From: Cyanophora paradoxa
Taxonomy: Eukaryota; Glaucocystophyceae; Cyanophorales; Cyanophoraceae
Length of the DNA stretch: 64,000 nt
Assembly: GCA_004431415.1 (NCBI GenBank)
Contig: QPMI01000399.1
Span: forward strand, 124,001 to 188,000
Direction: 5' to 3'
The translations under genes and the position numbers were made by a program. Position 1 is the first letter of the stretch. Each line of letters begins with the position of its first letter. This document shows positions 53,464-64,000 of the stretch, piece by piece. The notes beneath the pieces are model-generated. The model had not been told where the DNA came from and made no database searches. It saw only the letters and a program-made list of their open reading frames with translations.

Positions 53464-56400
53464 TCAGAGGCCGAAGCGGTGCGGGGCGCGCGCCGGCGTG
53501 CTCGGCTCCCGTCGGCCCGGCGTCACGATCAGCGACCGCCTGCGGGGGACGGAGTGAGGTGCGGAACTATGCGCGGGGTGCGCGCGGGGGAACAGCGCGC
53601 ACGCCGGGGTGGGGCCGGCGCGGGGCGCGGCGTTGGGGCCGGCGGTGGGCGGGCGGGGCAGCTCCTGCGGGGGCGTGAGGCGGGCGCTGGGCGGGGCGGG
53701 GAGGGGCGGGGCGGGCCCTGCGGGCGGTGGCGGCGGCCATCTCGTCGGCCATGCGGGCGGCCTCCTCGCGCTCGCGGCGGCGCTTCTCGAGGCGGGAGCG
53801 GTAGTCCTCCTTGATCGAGTAGAAGGCGGGGGCGAGGTCGGCGAGCCAGCGCGGCTCGACGGCCGTCACGCACTGCATGTACTCCTTGCTCGTCATCACC
53901 AGCTCGTGGTAGACGACGTAGTCCGGCGTGTAGCCCAGGCCGTAGAGGGCCGAGGACGGGTGCAGGTGCGCCGGCATGCCGCTCCGCACGTTCAGGTACT
54001 CCCCGATGCCCTTGAGGCGGGCGCAGTGGAAGAAGTAGGCGGCGCAGATGGCCTTGCGCACGAGGTCCCAGTTGGTCCCGCAGCTCGCCGCCTCCACGCG
54101 CTGCTGCGCCATGATGTCCAGCAGCTGCGAGCGCACCTCCCGCACCTGCCCCGCCGCCCCTCAGCCCCCGCCCCGCCCCGCCCCGCGCCGCCGGCCGGGG
54201 GCGCGCCTTGCGCATGGCCTTGACGTGGATGAAGTGCTCGCCGCACCACTCGCCCGAGTAGCCGGCGTGCTTCCACTGCTGGTAGACGTGCAGCAGCGTC
54301 AGGTGGTCGCTCTCCGGCACGAAGAACTTCTCCCGCGCCGCGTCGCTCTCCTCCGCCCGGTCCTTGGGCCGGAAGAAGAGCGTCGGCACCGACAGGCAGC
54401 TCACGATCGTCTGCGGCGCGTCGGCGGCGACAGCGGGGGCGGCGCGGCGCGGGGGGCGATGCGGCGGGCGGGCGGCGGGGCGGGGCGCACGAGGACTTCG
54501 GAGGCGCAGCCGAAGCGCTCGCCCTGGAGGAGCATGGCGGCGAGGGGCGGGTCCAGGGGGAACTCGACCATCTTGGAGCCGAGGGGCGTGAGGGCGCCCG
54601 TGTTGTCGAGGGCGCCCAGGACCCAGAGCTGGAACATCGAGTTGAGGATGTTCTCGCGCGGCGGCGGGTCCATGAACTCGAACTGCAGCACGTCCTCCAC
54701 CCCCAGCGACTTGAGCAGCAGCACCACGTTCGCCAGATTCGTCCGCTGGATCTCCGGGATCGTGTTCAGCAGCATCTCGCTCCTGTACGCCCGCTCCGTG
54801 TACAGCCGCCAGCAAACCCTGCCGCCCCGCCGTTCAGGTCCGCCCGGCGCCTCCGCCGCGCCCCGCGGTGCGTACCCGGGGCCGGTCCTCCCGGCGCGCC
54901 CCGAGCGCTGGTTGGCGGCGGCTTGCGAGATGGGGGTCACCTGCGGGGCGGGCCGGTGAGGGGCGGAGCATGCGGGGGGAGGGGCGGCGCGGGCCTGGAG
55001 GGCGTCCATGCCGATTTTGGGGTTGTAGCACTTGAGCTTGCAGTAGCCGGTGTCGATGACGTAGAGGATGCCGTCGACGGTGAGCGACGTCTCCGCGATG
55101 TTCGTCGCCACGATGCACTTCCGCAGCCCGTCAGGGGCCCGCTCGAAGATCTTAGCCTGCAGGTCGGCCGGCAGCTGCGAGTAGATGGGGAGGAGGGCGA
55201 GCTTGGGGACGTCGGGCCCGAGCTGCTCGAGGCGCTCGGCGATGACGCCGCAGGTCGTCTCGATGTCCTCCTGGCCCGTCATGAAGATGAGGATGTCGCC
55301 GGGCCCGTGGGAGACGTGGACGGCGATGGCCTGCTTGACGGCGGCGTCGACGAAGTCCTCCTGGGGCACCTTGCTGTAGAGGAGCTCCACGGGGAAGGTC
55401 CGCCCGGGGATGCGGAAGACCGGCACCGACCCGAAGAAGGCGCTGAACTTGTCCGCGTCCAGCGTCGCCGACGTCACGATCAGCTTCAGGTCCCGCCGCC
55501 GCGCCACGATCTTCTTCAGGATCTGCCCCCCGCCCCGCTCGCGTCCGGTCCGGCCCGGCTTGGGGCGGGGCGGGGCGGTGCGGGGACCCCGAAGAGGACG
55601 TCGGTGTGGAGGGAGCGCTCGTGGGCCTCGTCCATGATGATCGCGCTGTACTGCTCCAGGTCGTTCTCCCGCAGCGACTCGCGCAGCATGACGCCGTCCG
55701 TCATGTACTTGATCACCGTCCGCTCCGACGTCGCGTCCTCGAAGCGGATCGCGTAGCCGACCTCCTGCCCCAGCTCCACCCCCATCTCCTCGCTCACCCG
55801 CTTTGCCACCGACATCGCCGCCACGCGCCGCGGCTGCGTGCACCCCACCATCCCGTACGCCGTGTACCCCTCCTCGTGCAGGTACTGCGTCATCTGCGGC
55901 GCGCGTGGGCCGGGGCCGGGGCCGGGGCGGGGCGCGGGGCGGGGGGGGCGGGCCTGGGTGGTCTTGCCGGAGCCCGTCTCGCCGACGATGACGATGACCT
56001 GGTTCTCGGCGATGACCCGCAGCAGCTCCGCCCGCACCTGGAAGATGGGGAGGAACTCGCGCTGCTCGCGCAGGCTCTTGCCCCGCGCGAACTCCGACGC
56101 CGCCTCGCTCGCCTTCAGGTGCTCCTTGAACTGCGAGGCCGCCCGGTAGTCCACCTCCCCCTCCGCCCCCGCCGCCGGCCCCGCCCCCGCCTCCCCCTCC
56201 CCCTCCTTCTTGATCCCCATCGCCTCGCCCATCTGCGGGGCGTCGGCCGCGGGCGGGCGAGGGGGGGCGGCGGGGCGGGGGCGGGCCTTGGAGCCGGCGA
56301 GCTCCCAGAAGCGGTTGCGGGAGACGAGCTTGGCGCGCTCGCGCTGCTCGCGGACCTCGCGGACGAGGCGGGAGCCCTTGCGGGCGACGGCGGCGAGGTC

Positions 56401-57924
56401 CGACGTCGGGTCCCGCACCACCGCCGCCGCCTCCTGCGCCCTGTACTCCGCCGCGTGCCCCGCGAGGAAGGGCGGCCGGATGTCGTGCACGAGCACGTGC
56501 AGCCGGCTCTCCTGCTCGTCGTCGAACTCGGTGGCCACCTCCGTCTGCCGCACCACGCCGCTCGTCGTCAGCCGGTCCAGCTCCCACCGCTCGTTGTCCT
56601 CGTGCGCCTGCGCCTGCCGCGCCGAGAGCCGCTTGATCTGCCGCTTCACGAGCTCCGCCTCGCGGGCCGCCCACTTCGCCTCGTCCCCCACGAAGGGGTC
56701 GCGGCCCTCCACGAGGGTGCCCCCCTCCTCCGCGTCGTACCACTCCCGGTCCATCCTCCGCTCCTCCTCCTCGTCCGCCTCCGCACCCACGGGCCCCGCC
56801 CCCGCCGGGCCCCCGGCCGCCGCCCCGGGGGGCCCCCTCTGCCCCACGGCCGCCGCCCGATCCCCGGCCTCGCCGACGCCCGCCGCCGCCTCCGCCCGCT
56901 GCCGGTGCTCCCGATCGCGCCGCTCGCGGTCCTGCCGCGGGGGAGGGGGGCCTCAGCGCTGCGAAGCGGAGCCTGCGCGGGCGCCGCACCGCGCGCCACG
57001 AGCCGTAGCGGTCGCGGGCACTCCGCGGGCTCTCCCCGGGGCCCTCCAGCTCCGCTGGTCGGAGTGGCGTCGGGGCCCACTCGTCCTCCCGCAGCGGCCG
57101 CGTCCGGTCCGTGTCGCGCGTGCCGCCGCGGCTGCGCGCCGCGCCGCCCACCGTCGTCAGCGGCGTCGGCGCGTCGAAGTCCCGCTGCCACTTCGCTTGC
57201 CGCCCTTCCGCGCCGCGCGGCTCCTCCAGCTGTCGCTTCACGCCCCAGGACCCTTGCCGCGCCTCTTGCGGCCGACCCCCCGGCCCGGCGACAGGGCCCC
57301 GCCCCGCCCCGGCCGCCGGGCCCCGCGAGCGGTAGTGGTGCGCGTGCTGAGCCCGGCGCTCCGCGGAGAAGGCGGGGCCGGCGTCGCTGGCCTCGCATTC
57401 GGGCTCCTCTGCGGCGAGGAACTCCTGCGCGGCCGCGGGGGCCACCGCCCCGCGCCGCTCCTCTCTCGCGAGCCTCTCGCGCTCCTCGCGCTTGGCGACG
57501 GCGAGTTTGTCGAGGCCGAGCAGGGAGGCCCCCCGCGGGGCTGCGAAGACGTGCTTCTCGTTCGCTGCAGGGCGCTTCACGACGAGGCCGCCCTGCGTCG
57601 GTGCGGTGCCCTCGAGGCGGTCCATCGCCTTCCCCGCGAACGCGCTCTTCTCGTCGGCGTTCAGCCCGACCATCACCTTCTGGTAAAGCAGGCTCAACGT
57701 GTCCTCGCGGAACGGCGCGTACACCAAGCATGCTGCGAGGGGATGAGCGGCGCGGGATAGCCGGCGCGCGCGCGAGAACCTCTTTTGAACTCGTCAACAT
57801 TGTCGCGGTGCTTGATCCCCTCGCCGATGATGCGCTTGGCTAGCGTGCGGTTTGTCCCCGATAGGCTCAGAGCCCGAGAAGCGACGAGCGCCACCTCCTC
57901 CTGCAGCGTGGCGCTGTCCGCCAT
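53464..57924 (-). CDS. DHX38: DEAH-box pre-mRNA splicing helicase PRP16/DHX38
   Basis: ATPase that remodels the spliceosome before the second splicing step. The start at 57924 gives [20 protein letters not shown]. The PRP16-type N-terminal landmarks are [33 protein letters not shown] and [16 protein letters not shown]. The helicase core shows [10 protein letters not shown] (split by a GC-AG intron, 55894-55953), [49 protein letters not shown] and [12 protein letters not shown]. The C-terminal OB-fold region has [19 protein letters not shown]. The tail exon ends [18 protein letters not shown] then HRFGL and a stop at 53464, matching the PRP16 C-terminus. Roughly ten short GC-rich introns. It distinguishes itself from DHX8/DHX16 by both termini. 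Confidence 0.93.
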
Positions 57925-58031
57925 GCGTTGCTCGGTGTCCACTGATCCGATTCGCTGCACCCCTCTCGTTTTTTTAGCCTAGCATCTCCCCCCAAAACAT
58001 TCTTCGCTAACATTTTCGCGTTTGGACTGCA

Positions 58032-58139
58032 ATGATCTCCGACGTGCAGCTCGGAGTCTTGTCCAACTTCGTGGGCGTAGCGGTCGTCCTGCTCGTCATG
58101 CTGTATTTCTATGTTACCGCCGACCCGCGACAGGAATAG
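58032..58139 (+). CDS. OST4: Oligosaccharyltransferase subunit OST4 (35 aa)
   Basis: A complete mini-gene: MISDVQLGVLSNFVGVAVVL then LVMLYFYVTADPRQE and a TAG stop. It matches the OST4 family in length (about 36-40 aa), in the MI(S/T)DVQL start, and in the single membrane helix that sits with the STT3 catalytic subunit in the ER membrane for N-glycosylation. No intron. It lies 108 bp from the DHX38 start in divergent orientation, so the two probably share a promoter. Confidence 0.9.
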   Translation: MISDVQLGVLSNFVGVAVVLLVMLYFYVTADPRQE

Positions 58140-58214
58140 TTTGTTGTCTCGCAGTTTTGTGAGAGTGACAATGCCTAGTTTCGTAGTCTGCGTTCGCGGA
58201 GCCCAGAACGCGAA

Positions 58215-58520
58215 TCCATGACCGCCGCTCGGCTCCAGCCCCAACGCCTCGCACTCCCGCCTCGCCTCCTCCACGGCCGCATCCTTGATCACCTGCAGGT
58301 CCAGGAAGTGCACCGAGAGCTCGCTGGAGATCATGCTCGCACTCCCTTCCTGCTCCTCCGCCTGGCGCCCGTCGGCCGCCGCCTGCATTGCCGCCACCTG
58401 CGCTCGCGCCGCATCCACCGTGGCCGCCGCGTCCGCTCCGGCCGGACACCGCGAAGCTCAAGGCAGCGGGGGGCGCGCCACTCTGGTCCGCCGGCGCGGA
58501 CCGGATCATGTAGCCGGGGC
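58215..58520 (-). pseudogene. Duplicated fragment of the coiled-coil gene 5' region
   Basis: On the minus strand DAARAQVAAMQAAADGRQAEEQE, DLQVIKDAAVEEARRECEAL repeat the first exon of the coiled-coil gene (50340-50550) with small gaps and a replaced middle. The adjacent GGTCCGCCGGCGCGGACCGG block matches 50800-50820 upstream of that gene. The segment in between is deleted relative to the parent. Placement right after OST4 indicates a segmental duplication of about 300 bp. Confidence 0.75.
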
Positions 58521-58746
58521 CTGATCATTAAGCTAGGGGCACTGCAGCTGCGCACGCAGCAGTATTACTGTGCGCGGCAGCTACCGTGCAAAGTCTATTG
58601 AAGCCGACCGCCAGGCAAAAAGTCTTCGCGTGCTGGCGTAATGCAATGCACACAAAGTTACACGTGCCCGGTTATTTGCTGTTGGTGTCTGCTAAGATAC
58701 AGCCTCTTGGGAACTCCAGATACAGCCTCTTGCAGACACGAATGCC

Positions 58747-59558
58747 CTATCCTCCACGTCTGTCATCGGATACTGTGCCTTGAAGGGTACGTGGCAGGAC
58801 GGAAGCTCTCGTCAAATTCTCGATCTCCTTTAGCCGGTTTGAGAGAGTCTGCGATTGGGCCTGCTCCGCGGGAGAAAGCACCTGGTGCGCGTATTCTTAG
58901 AGATAGCATACATGTGATGCATTTCGGGGGCGCCTTACCTTCTTTTGCTTCAATTTGTAGAGTGTCGCTCGAATATTTTGCTTCTCCAGCATTAAAGCTT
59001 TATAGTCCAATACAGCGGCCTGCACGATTCTGATGAAACTGCGCGCTCGGCTGTCAGAAGCGAACTGCGTGCACGGAGTTGAAGCACGCTGCGCAGACTG
59101 TTTGCTCTGTGTCTGGGCTTTCACTTGGGAGAGTGCCTTCCTCCACCGGATAGCCGCAGGCCGCACTTCCCCCTGCTCCTCGTGAACGGGGACAGGCGGA
59201 GGCGCCGGGCTTTCCCGGGGCGTCTCATGCTTCGTTTCGTAGGCCTTCAACTGGGCTCGGCGTTGGGTGCGGAGAAACTGCCCCGGCCCACACGGCGGAC
59301 CTGGATCTGTAGCTGCTCGAGCTCCATCTGCTGTGCTGGCGTGAGGTTCTTGATCTGCGGCCCGAGTGAGTAAGACGTGATGCAAGAACCCCTGCGGGTC
59401 TGATCGCAGGCGACCTGCTTCAGCTGATAGACCCGCGTTCGGATGCGGAGCTTCGCCTCTGCGGGGTCCTCCGGCCCGGTGTTTGCAGTGAAAATCCCAA
59501 ACCGGCTCCCCCGCCGGTTGTGCAGGATCGGGTCCCCCGCGTCCGCCACCTTCGCCAT
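58747..59558 (-). CDS. Coiled-coil hypothetical protein
   Basis: Starts MAKVADAGDPILHNRRGSRF at 59558. The exon ends NLTPAQQMELEQLQIQ and is joined by a GT intron to LKAYETKHETPRESP. That exon contains RSFIRIVQAAVLDYKALMLEKQ and ends LYKLKQKK. The last exon contains LSPAEQAQSQTLSNRLKEIE and ends DDRRGG with a stop at 58747. The last junction (GTAAGGCGC...CTCTAAG) does not keep frame cleanly and may be misplaced. Helical, about 240 residues, no family assigned. Divergent from uS5m with about 125 bp between starts. Confidence 0.55.
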
Positions 59559-59683
59559 TAGGGACGTCTGCTCTGTCCTCGGGGGAGCGTCGCGGAAAGA
59601 ACAGGCTGGCTGAGGCTGGCACTCAGGCTGCAAAGGGCGGGGTACACGAGAGCTTGCAAATTTGGGGTACACGAGAACCAAAC

Positions 59684-61527
59684 ATGCTCTTGCGCAGCGC
59701 GGCTGCGGCGGGCCGCGCGGCGGTCGGCGCGCGGCCATCGATACTGCAAGCTGGTTTGTGACCTCCTTCCCGCTTACAGTCGGTTCGCCGTTGATGCGCA
59801 GTGCAGGGCACCCGGAGCTGCCCGCGGTGCAGTGGAAGCGCTGGAGCTCGAGCGCCGGCCAACCACCCGATGCGATCGGGGAAACGACGGAAGGCGCTAG
59901 CGGCGATGCTCCGGTCTCGGCCACGTCGCCCGTGCAGAAAGCAGACCGGCCCCTGGGCCGCGCGTTCGTCGCCAACTACATCCAAGGGGGCGTGAACGTG
60001 AGCGAGGAGCAGGCGGCCGGGCGATCCTTCCACGAGGTGAAAAGCCCGCCAGCATCGCGATGCGCTGCATGCGCTCAGACGCCGGCGCCCCGCAGCTCGC
60101 CTTCCCAGACAAGTGCTACAACAAGGACACGGGAGAGCTCGACATCGGCGCGCTGCCGGATTCGAGCGTCAAGCGGCACGTCCTGCCGGCGTGGCGGAGG
60201 GCCGCCCGCCGCTTCATTGAGACCCGAGAGTGGATTCAGACGGACTTCGTGTACCGGTGGGCTCTCCTCTCACCGCGCCGCCGCGCGCAGCACAGAGCGG
60301 ACGGGGGGGTCGCAGGAGGGGCCACGTGGTGCACGTCGCGCTGGACGAGGCGGAGCAGCAGTGGCGGGTGGTGGAGGGCGGCTCCTCGGGCACGCCGGGC
60401 GGCTGGCGGCCGGACGCGGAGTACTTCCCGGCGGCGGCGGACGGGCGGCAGCACGTGATGCCGGAGCCGCTCTTCCGCTTCCTGAAGCAGCTGGCGCTGG
60501 AGCGGGCGGCGCGGCGGGCCGGCCTGGCGGACGACGCCGGCTTCGACCCGGAGACGCCGGGGTCGGTGGAGGAGGCGCGGGCGCGCGGGGAGACGTTCGA
60601 CGAGTACGTGCTCGCCTCGTTCGACATGCCGCGGCTGCGGGACCCCGAGGAGGGCGCCGACGAGGAGGCCCGCGAGCTCGCCGAGGAGGACGAGGAGGGC
60701 GCCCAGGAGCCCCAGTGGGTCGACTACGCCATCCAGGACGCCGACCTGCCGCCCTCGATGCTCTTCGGCGCGGAGGAGGCGGCCGGGGCGCCCCCCGAGG
60801 CGGTCGCGGAGGCCGTCCCCCCGGGCTCGGACCCCGCCGCCGAGGAGGCCCTCGACGCCGAGGCCGACTACGGTGCCCGCCGCCCCGCGCGCCGCCGGCC
60901 GGGCGCGGGGCGACGGGGCGCGGGGCGGCGGGGCGCGCAGTGCGGGCGGGGCTGGCGAAGCGGCGGGCCGAGGCGGTGATGGACTACCGGGCGGAGCTCG
61001 AGTCGGGGGAGTTCGGGCTGGACGAGGCGGAGGAGGTCGAGCGCGAGGAGGCGCTCCGCGAGGGCCAGCTCGCCCAGTACCTCCTCGACGTGCGCCGCAC
61101 CACCAACCAGACCAAGTCCGGCAAGGTCTCCCGCTACGCCGCCCTCGTCGTCGTCGGTGCCGCCCCGCCCCTCCCGTCCCCCCCGCCTTGCCTCACGGCC
61201 CGCAGGCAACGGGCGGGGCCTGGTGGGGTACGCCGTGGGCAAGGGCGCCGAGCCCGAGGTGGCGGTGGAGCGGGCGTACCGCAAGGCGGAGACGCGGATG
61301 TTCCACATCGACCTTGACCCCGGCGGCGTTCTTCCCCACTCCGTCCTCGGCAACTACGTGCAGACCAAGGCACCCGCCACCCCGGCACCCCTTTCCACCA
61401 CGCGACCCGTAACCCCGGCACCCGCAGGTTGTGATCACGTCGAGCCCGTGGGAGCTGCCAGTGTGCGCTGGGGGAGGGAGGGAGGGAGGGGGGAGGGAGG
61501 GAGGGGGGGGGGGGGGGGGGGGGGTGT

Positions 61528-61559
<32 letters not shown>

Positions 61560-61845
61560 GGAGAACGGGATGTGTGTCGACAGGATGGCTGACGGGGCGG
61601 CCTTCAGGGCGCACGAGGCGGTGCATGCAGTGCTCGATGGTGCAGGCGTCAAGTTCTGCACGGCAAAGATTGTCGGCTCCCGTAACGTTCAGAACGTCGT
61701 CCGCTCGACCATTCATGGCCTTCTTCAGTGCCGCTCTGCCGAGACCCGCTCCCGCGAGGCTGGCAGATACATTCCCCCCAACAAGTTTTGCCTTCACGTC
61801 CGCCACCTTGCTACCCCCTCCACATGCTGCACCTGCCAACTGTAG
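59684..61845 (+). CDS. MRPS5: Mitochondrial small-subunit ribosomal protein uS5m
   Basis: Starts MLLRSAAAAGRAAVGARPSI, an Arg/Ala/Ser presequence. A long N-terminal extension of about 300 residues follows, including KRHVLPAWRRAARRFIETRE and an acidic block (RELAEEDEEGAQEPQW). The S5 core has RRTTNQTKSGKVSRYAALVV, then after an intron GNGRGLVGYAVGKGAEPEVA, RKAETRMFHIDLDPGG and VLPHSVLGNYVQTK. The last exon has FRAHEAVHAVLDGAGVKFCT and AKIVGSRNVQNVVRSTIHGL, with the stop at 61845. The final intron carries a 56-base G tract. Bacterial uS5 is about 165 residues, so most of this protein is extension, as in other mitochondrial S5 proteins. Confidence 0.88.
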
Positions 61846-61949
61846 CTGCAGGTGGCGGGACAGGCAGAGCAAGAGTTGCTGGCAGTTCCGGCGTCATAAA
61901 TTGCTCGACAAAAGGGAGCAAGAACAGCAAAATGGCATAGCAGACAGTG

Positions 61950-63402
61950 TCATTCGGCTACTTCCGGAAGCTTCTGAATCTCTTTCAACAAGAGTTCCTT
62001 TTCCTCATTAAACTGCTCATCTTCTGCTTGGAGTGTGGTGTGAGCAGGATGAAGTGTGCCTGCACAGTGCAGCTACCTTTGTCCTGTTGAAAGGATTGCA
62101 GGAAGACCAGAAGCTTTGACCGGTTTTTGCAGAGAATATCCCGAATCGGCTGGGTCTTGTTTGGGTTCGCCACGAATATCTGCAAGCAAGCCCAGAAAGG
62201 ATGGGCACCAGAAACAAGTGGGACATGAGAGGAAGTAACCTTGAAGACGTGAAATGCCTCGAACTGAATGCTCTTGCTCTTGTCCCGGAGTAAAATCATC
62301 ATCAGTTTGAGATTGTCCACGTTGCCAATGAAACGAGTCATCACAGAGAAGTTAGCGCGGTCCAGGAGAAGTTCCCCGAGGAGCTGCGCCTGGTGTTTGA
62401 CGAGGCGAGAAACATGCCTCGAGAAGGATGACACCTTCAAAGACTGCCTCCGTGTGACGTAGTTTTGAGAGTTCAGAAGGCCCGTGTATGCATTGAAGAA
62501 CTCTTCGAAATTGTCCTCGAGATACTTTGCAATAAGTGTCTTGTGCTTAGTCAAGAGCTCCTGTTGTCTTGCAGTCAGAGGAGAAGTCGCAAAGAGACAA
62601 AAAACGGCTTGCACCTTGAAGGTGGCGAAGGCATCAGATGCAACGTCAAAAGCTGTTATCTCCACAAAATGGAAAAACTTGTACATCAGCTCGGGCTCCA
62701 GTAGTGCTCGACACATCTGTTCGCTGCGTATACATTCTCGCAGCATAGATCCGCAGTTGAGGGCGATGTCTTGATTGTTGTACCTGTAGCTTGATCAAGT
62801 CTTCATCATGTGTACTGTAAGGAGGGGCGAACCCATCCACGAGCATCGCAAGAATTCGACGTTCGCCTGGTGATCTCAGCACGTAATCGGCCCATGAAAC
62901 GGATCCTTGACTATGCCGACGGAGGAGCGAGTTGAAAATTTGAGCGACATCTTTCCGGGCCTTGAAGGCGGTTACTAAGTTCAAAGCTGAGCTCAACCCG
63001 CTGCAGCTGAGCTCACCTCAAACCCGAAATAGGAAAGGTTCTCTATCAGATCTAGAATCAAATTATCCCTGTGCAGCTCCGCGGCAAGCTGTAGTATTCC
63101 ATGAGCGCGAGTGTGCCCGCAGCCGCAAGTTACGCGAGGCACCTGTGACACGATCTCAACGCTTGGAGCGCTCTCGCCGTCGCCTAGAAGGGCTGTCTTG
63201 ATCGCCGTCAAGGCTTTGGAGACCTCGTCAGACCCCTGCGAGGAACGTTAATCGAAGCCCTTGGCCGGGGCGCGCGCCAGACCTTCGGATCTGCCTTTTT
63301 CGAAATCGCCTCGACCGCGCTCTTTAGCGCTGCAACGAGCTCGGGAGGCGTGCGCTTTCGATCTGAGCGGAAGAGGCCCAGGAAGGCCGAAGATGCCATC
63401 AA
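61950..63402 (-). CDS. CAB39: MO25 / CAB39 scaffold protein
   Basis: Armadillo-like scaffold that binds STRAD-LKB1 and activates STE20-family kinases. The start at 63402 gives [20 protein letters not shown]. Later landmarks are [126 protein letters not shown], and the C-terminal [20 protein letters not shown] with the stop at 61950. About nine exons with longer, AT-richer introns than in the neighbouring genes. Length matches the family (about 340 aa). The 200-bp gap to the ATG at 63606 on the other strand suggests a shared promoter. Confidence 0.93.
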
Positions 63403-63605
63403 ATGCCTTCGTTACAGGCACGTACAAGCGGCCCGAACCAAGTTGGCCGACTCGCAGCGAAGAACGAGCTGCACCCTTACCGCCCCAAAGGCCCCCTCTC
63501 CCGCCCCCACCCCCCTCCCACCCCCCCCCCCCCCCCCCTCCCTCGAGCTCCCCACCCTCCCCGGCCCTCGGATTCAAATATCGATTCGGCTTTGAACTTC
63601 CAGCG

Positions 63606-64000
63606 ATGTCCGGCAGCAGCGACGACAAAGAGACCGTCGTCGACAACGCAGCCGCCAATGACGACGAGCACAGCATCGTCGACATGGATGATGTCCGGCA
63701 GAGCAACATACGGGACCTGATGAAGCTTATACGGGTCCGATGTTCAGATGCTTATACGAACCCTTGCCGCGTTCTAAACGCCCTTAGGCCTTTGGCGGCG
63801 GGAGTACCGACGTTTCCAGGAAGACGCCGGGGCGCCGCAAGCGTACCGACACTGAAGAGGGGAGTGATTCGCGGGAGGAGGCCAAGCCGCGTCGTCGTAG
63901 CGCTCGTCTGGTCGGCAAGGTTCGCCCGTCGTGTTCCCGCCAAATTGCAGCTGTGGGGTCGATCGAGCGATCCCAGGTCTCGACCGCGGTTCCTGAGCAG
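63606..64000 (+). CDS. 5' part of a gene running off the window, basic nuclear-type protein
   Basis: Starts MSGSSDDKETVVDNAAANDD at 63606 with an acidic N-terminus (EHSIVDMDDVRQSNIRDLMK). An intron seems to start near 63736 and end near 63794, after which another frame reads STDVSRKTPGRRKRTDTEEG then KPRRRSARLVGKVRP. The acidic plus strongly basic composition suggests a chromatin or nuclear protein. Not identified; incomplete at the window edge. Confidence 0.45.
   Translation, partial: MSGSSDDKETVVDNAAANDDEHSIVDMDDVRQSNIRDLMKLIRVRCSDAYTNPCRVLNALRPLAAGVPTFPGRRRGAASVPTLKRGVIRGRRPSRVVVALVWSARFARRVPAKLQLWGRSSDPRSRPRFLS

Overview
This is a nuclear window from a eukaryote. Genes are split by short introns, mostly 50-90 nt, with a CTGAC/CTGAG branch-like motif just before the 3' AG. 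Many 5' splice sites are GC rather than GT. Conserved proteins include ciliary (IFT80, DAW1/ODA16), spliceosomal (DHX38/PRP16, LSM7), ER (OST4), mitochondrial (holocytochrome c synthase, uS5m) and signalling (MO25/CAB39) genes. The combination suggests a flagellated, GC-rich unicellular alga or protist. Frequent GC-AG introns plus an RWP-RK protein fit a haptophyte-like alga, but the lineage is inference; glaucophyte, dinoflagellate and other protist origins are not excluded.

Layout. 1-7.3 kb is moderate-GC sequence with decayed or poorly recognisable spliced genes: a SET-domain fragment, an exon present twice, and a class III aminotransferase-like gene. 7.4-9.4 kb is a GC-rich satellite with a unit of about 194 bp. 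9.4-22.3 kb is a nest of mobile DNA. One minus-strand Pif1-type helicase gene is cut into three pieces. One interruption is a region bounded by 340-bp inverted repeats (10100-13948); it holds an ORF whose N-terminus imitates the histone H3 tail. The other is a 5.3-kb terminal-inverted-repeat element (16490-21786) with a clean 5-bp target duplication. 22.3-28.8 kb is minisatellite, repeat and homopolymer sequence, ending in a small LTR-like element.

28.8-40.8 kb has a GC-rich unidentified gene, an RWP-RK gene, a GT10 fucosyltransferase gene, IFT80, a divergent gene with a duplicated module, a hypothetical gene and LSM7. 41.3-43.9 kb looks like another mobile unit, with a long acidic/proline-rich ORF. 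From 44.5 kb to the end the DNA is gene-dense: HCCS, DAW1, a coiled-coil protein, an ankyrin protein, a serine-rich phosphoprotein-like gene, DHX38, OST4, a coiled-coil hypothetical gene, uS5m, MO25 and the start of a last gene.

Several neighbours are divergent pairs with short shared promoters (IFT80/36575, HCCS/DAW1, 59558/uS5m, MO25/63606). The recognised genes are unrelated housekeeping and ciliary functions rather than one pathway. Base composition swings sharply between very GC-rich genes and about 50% GC genes (fucosyltransferase, LSM7, MO25). Exon boundaries were set by eye from homology and splice motifs, so most start codons and small exons are provisional.
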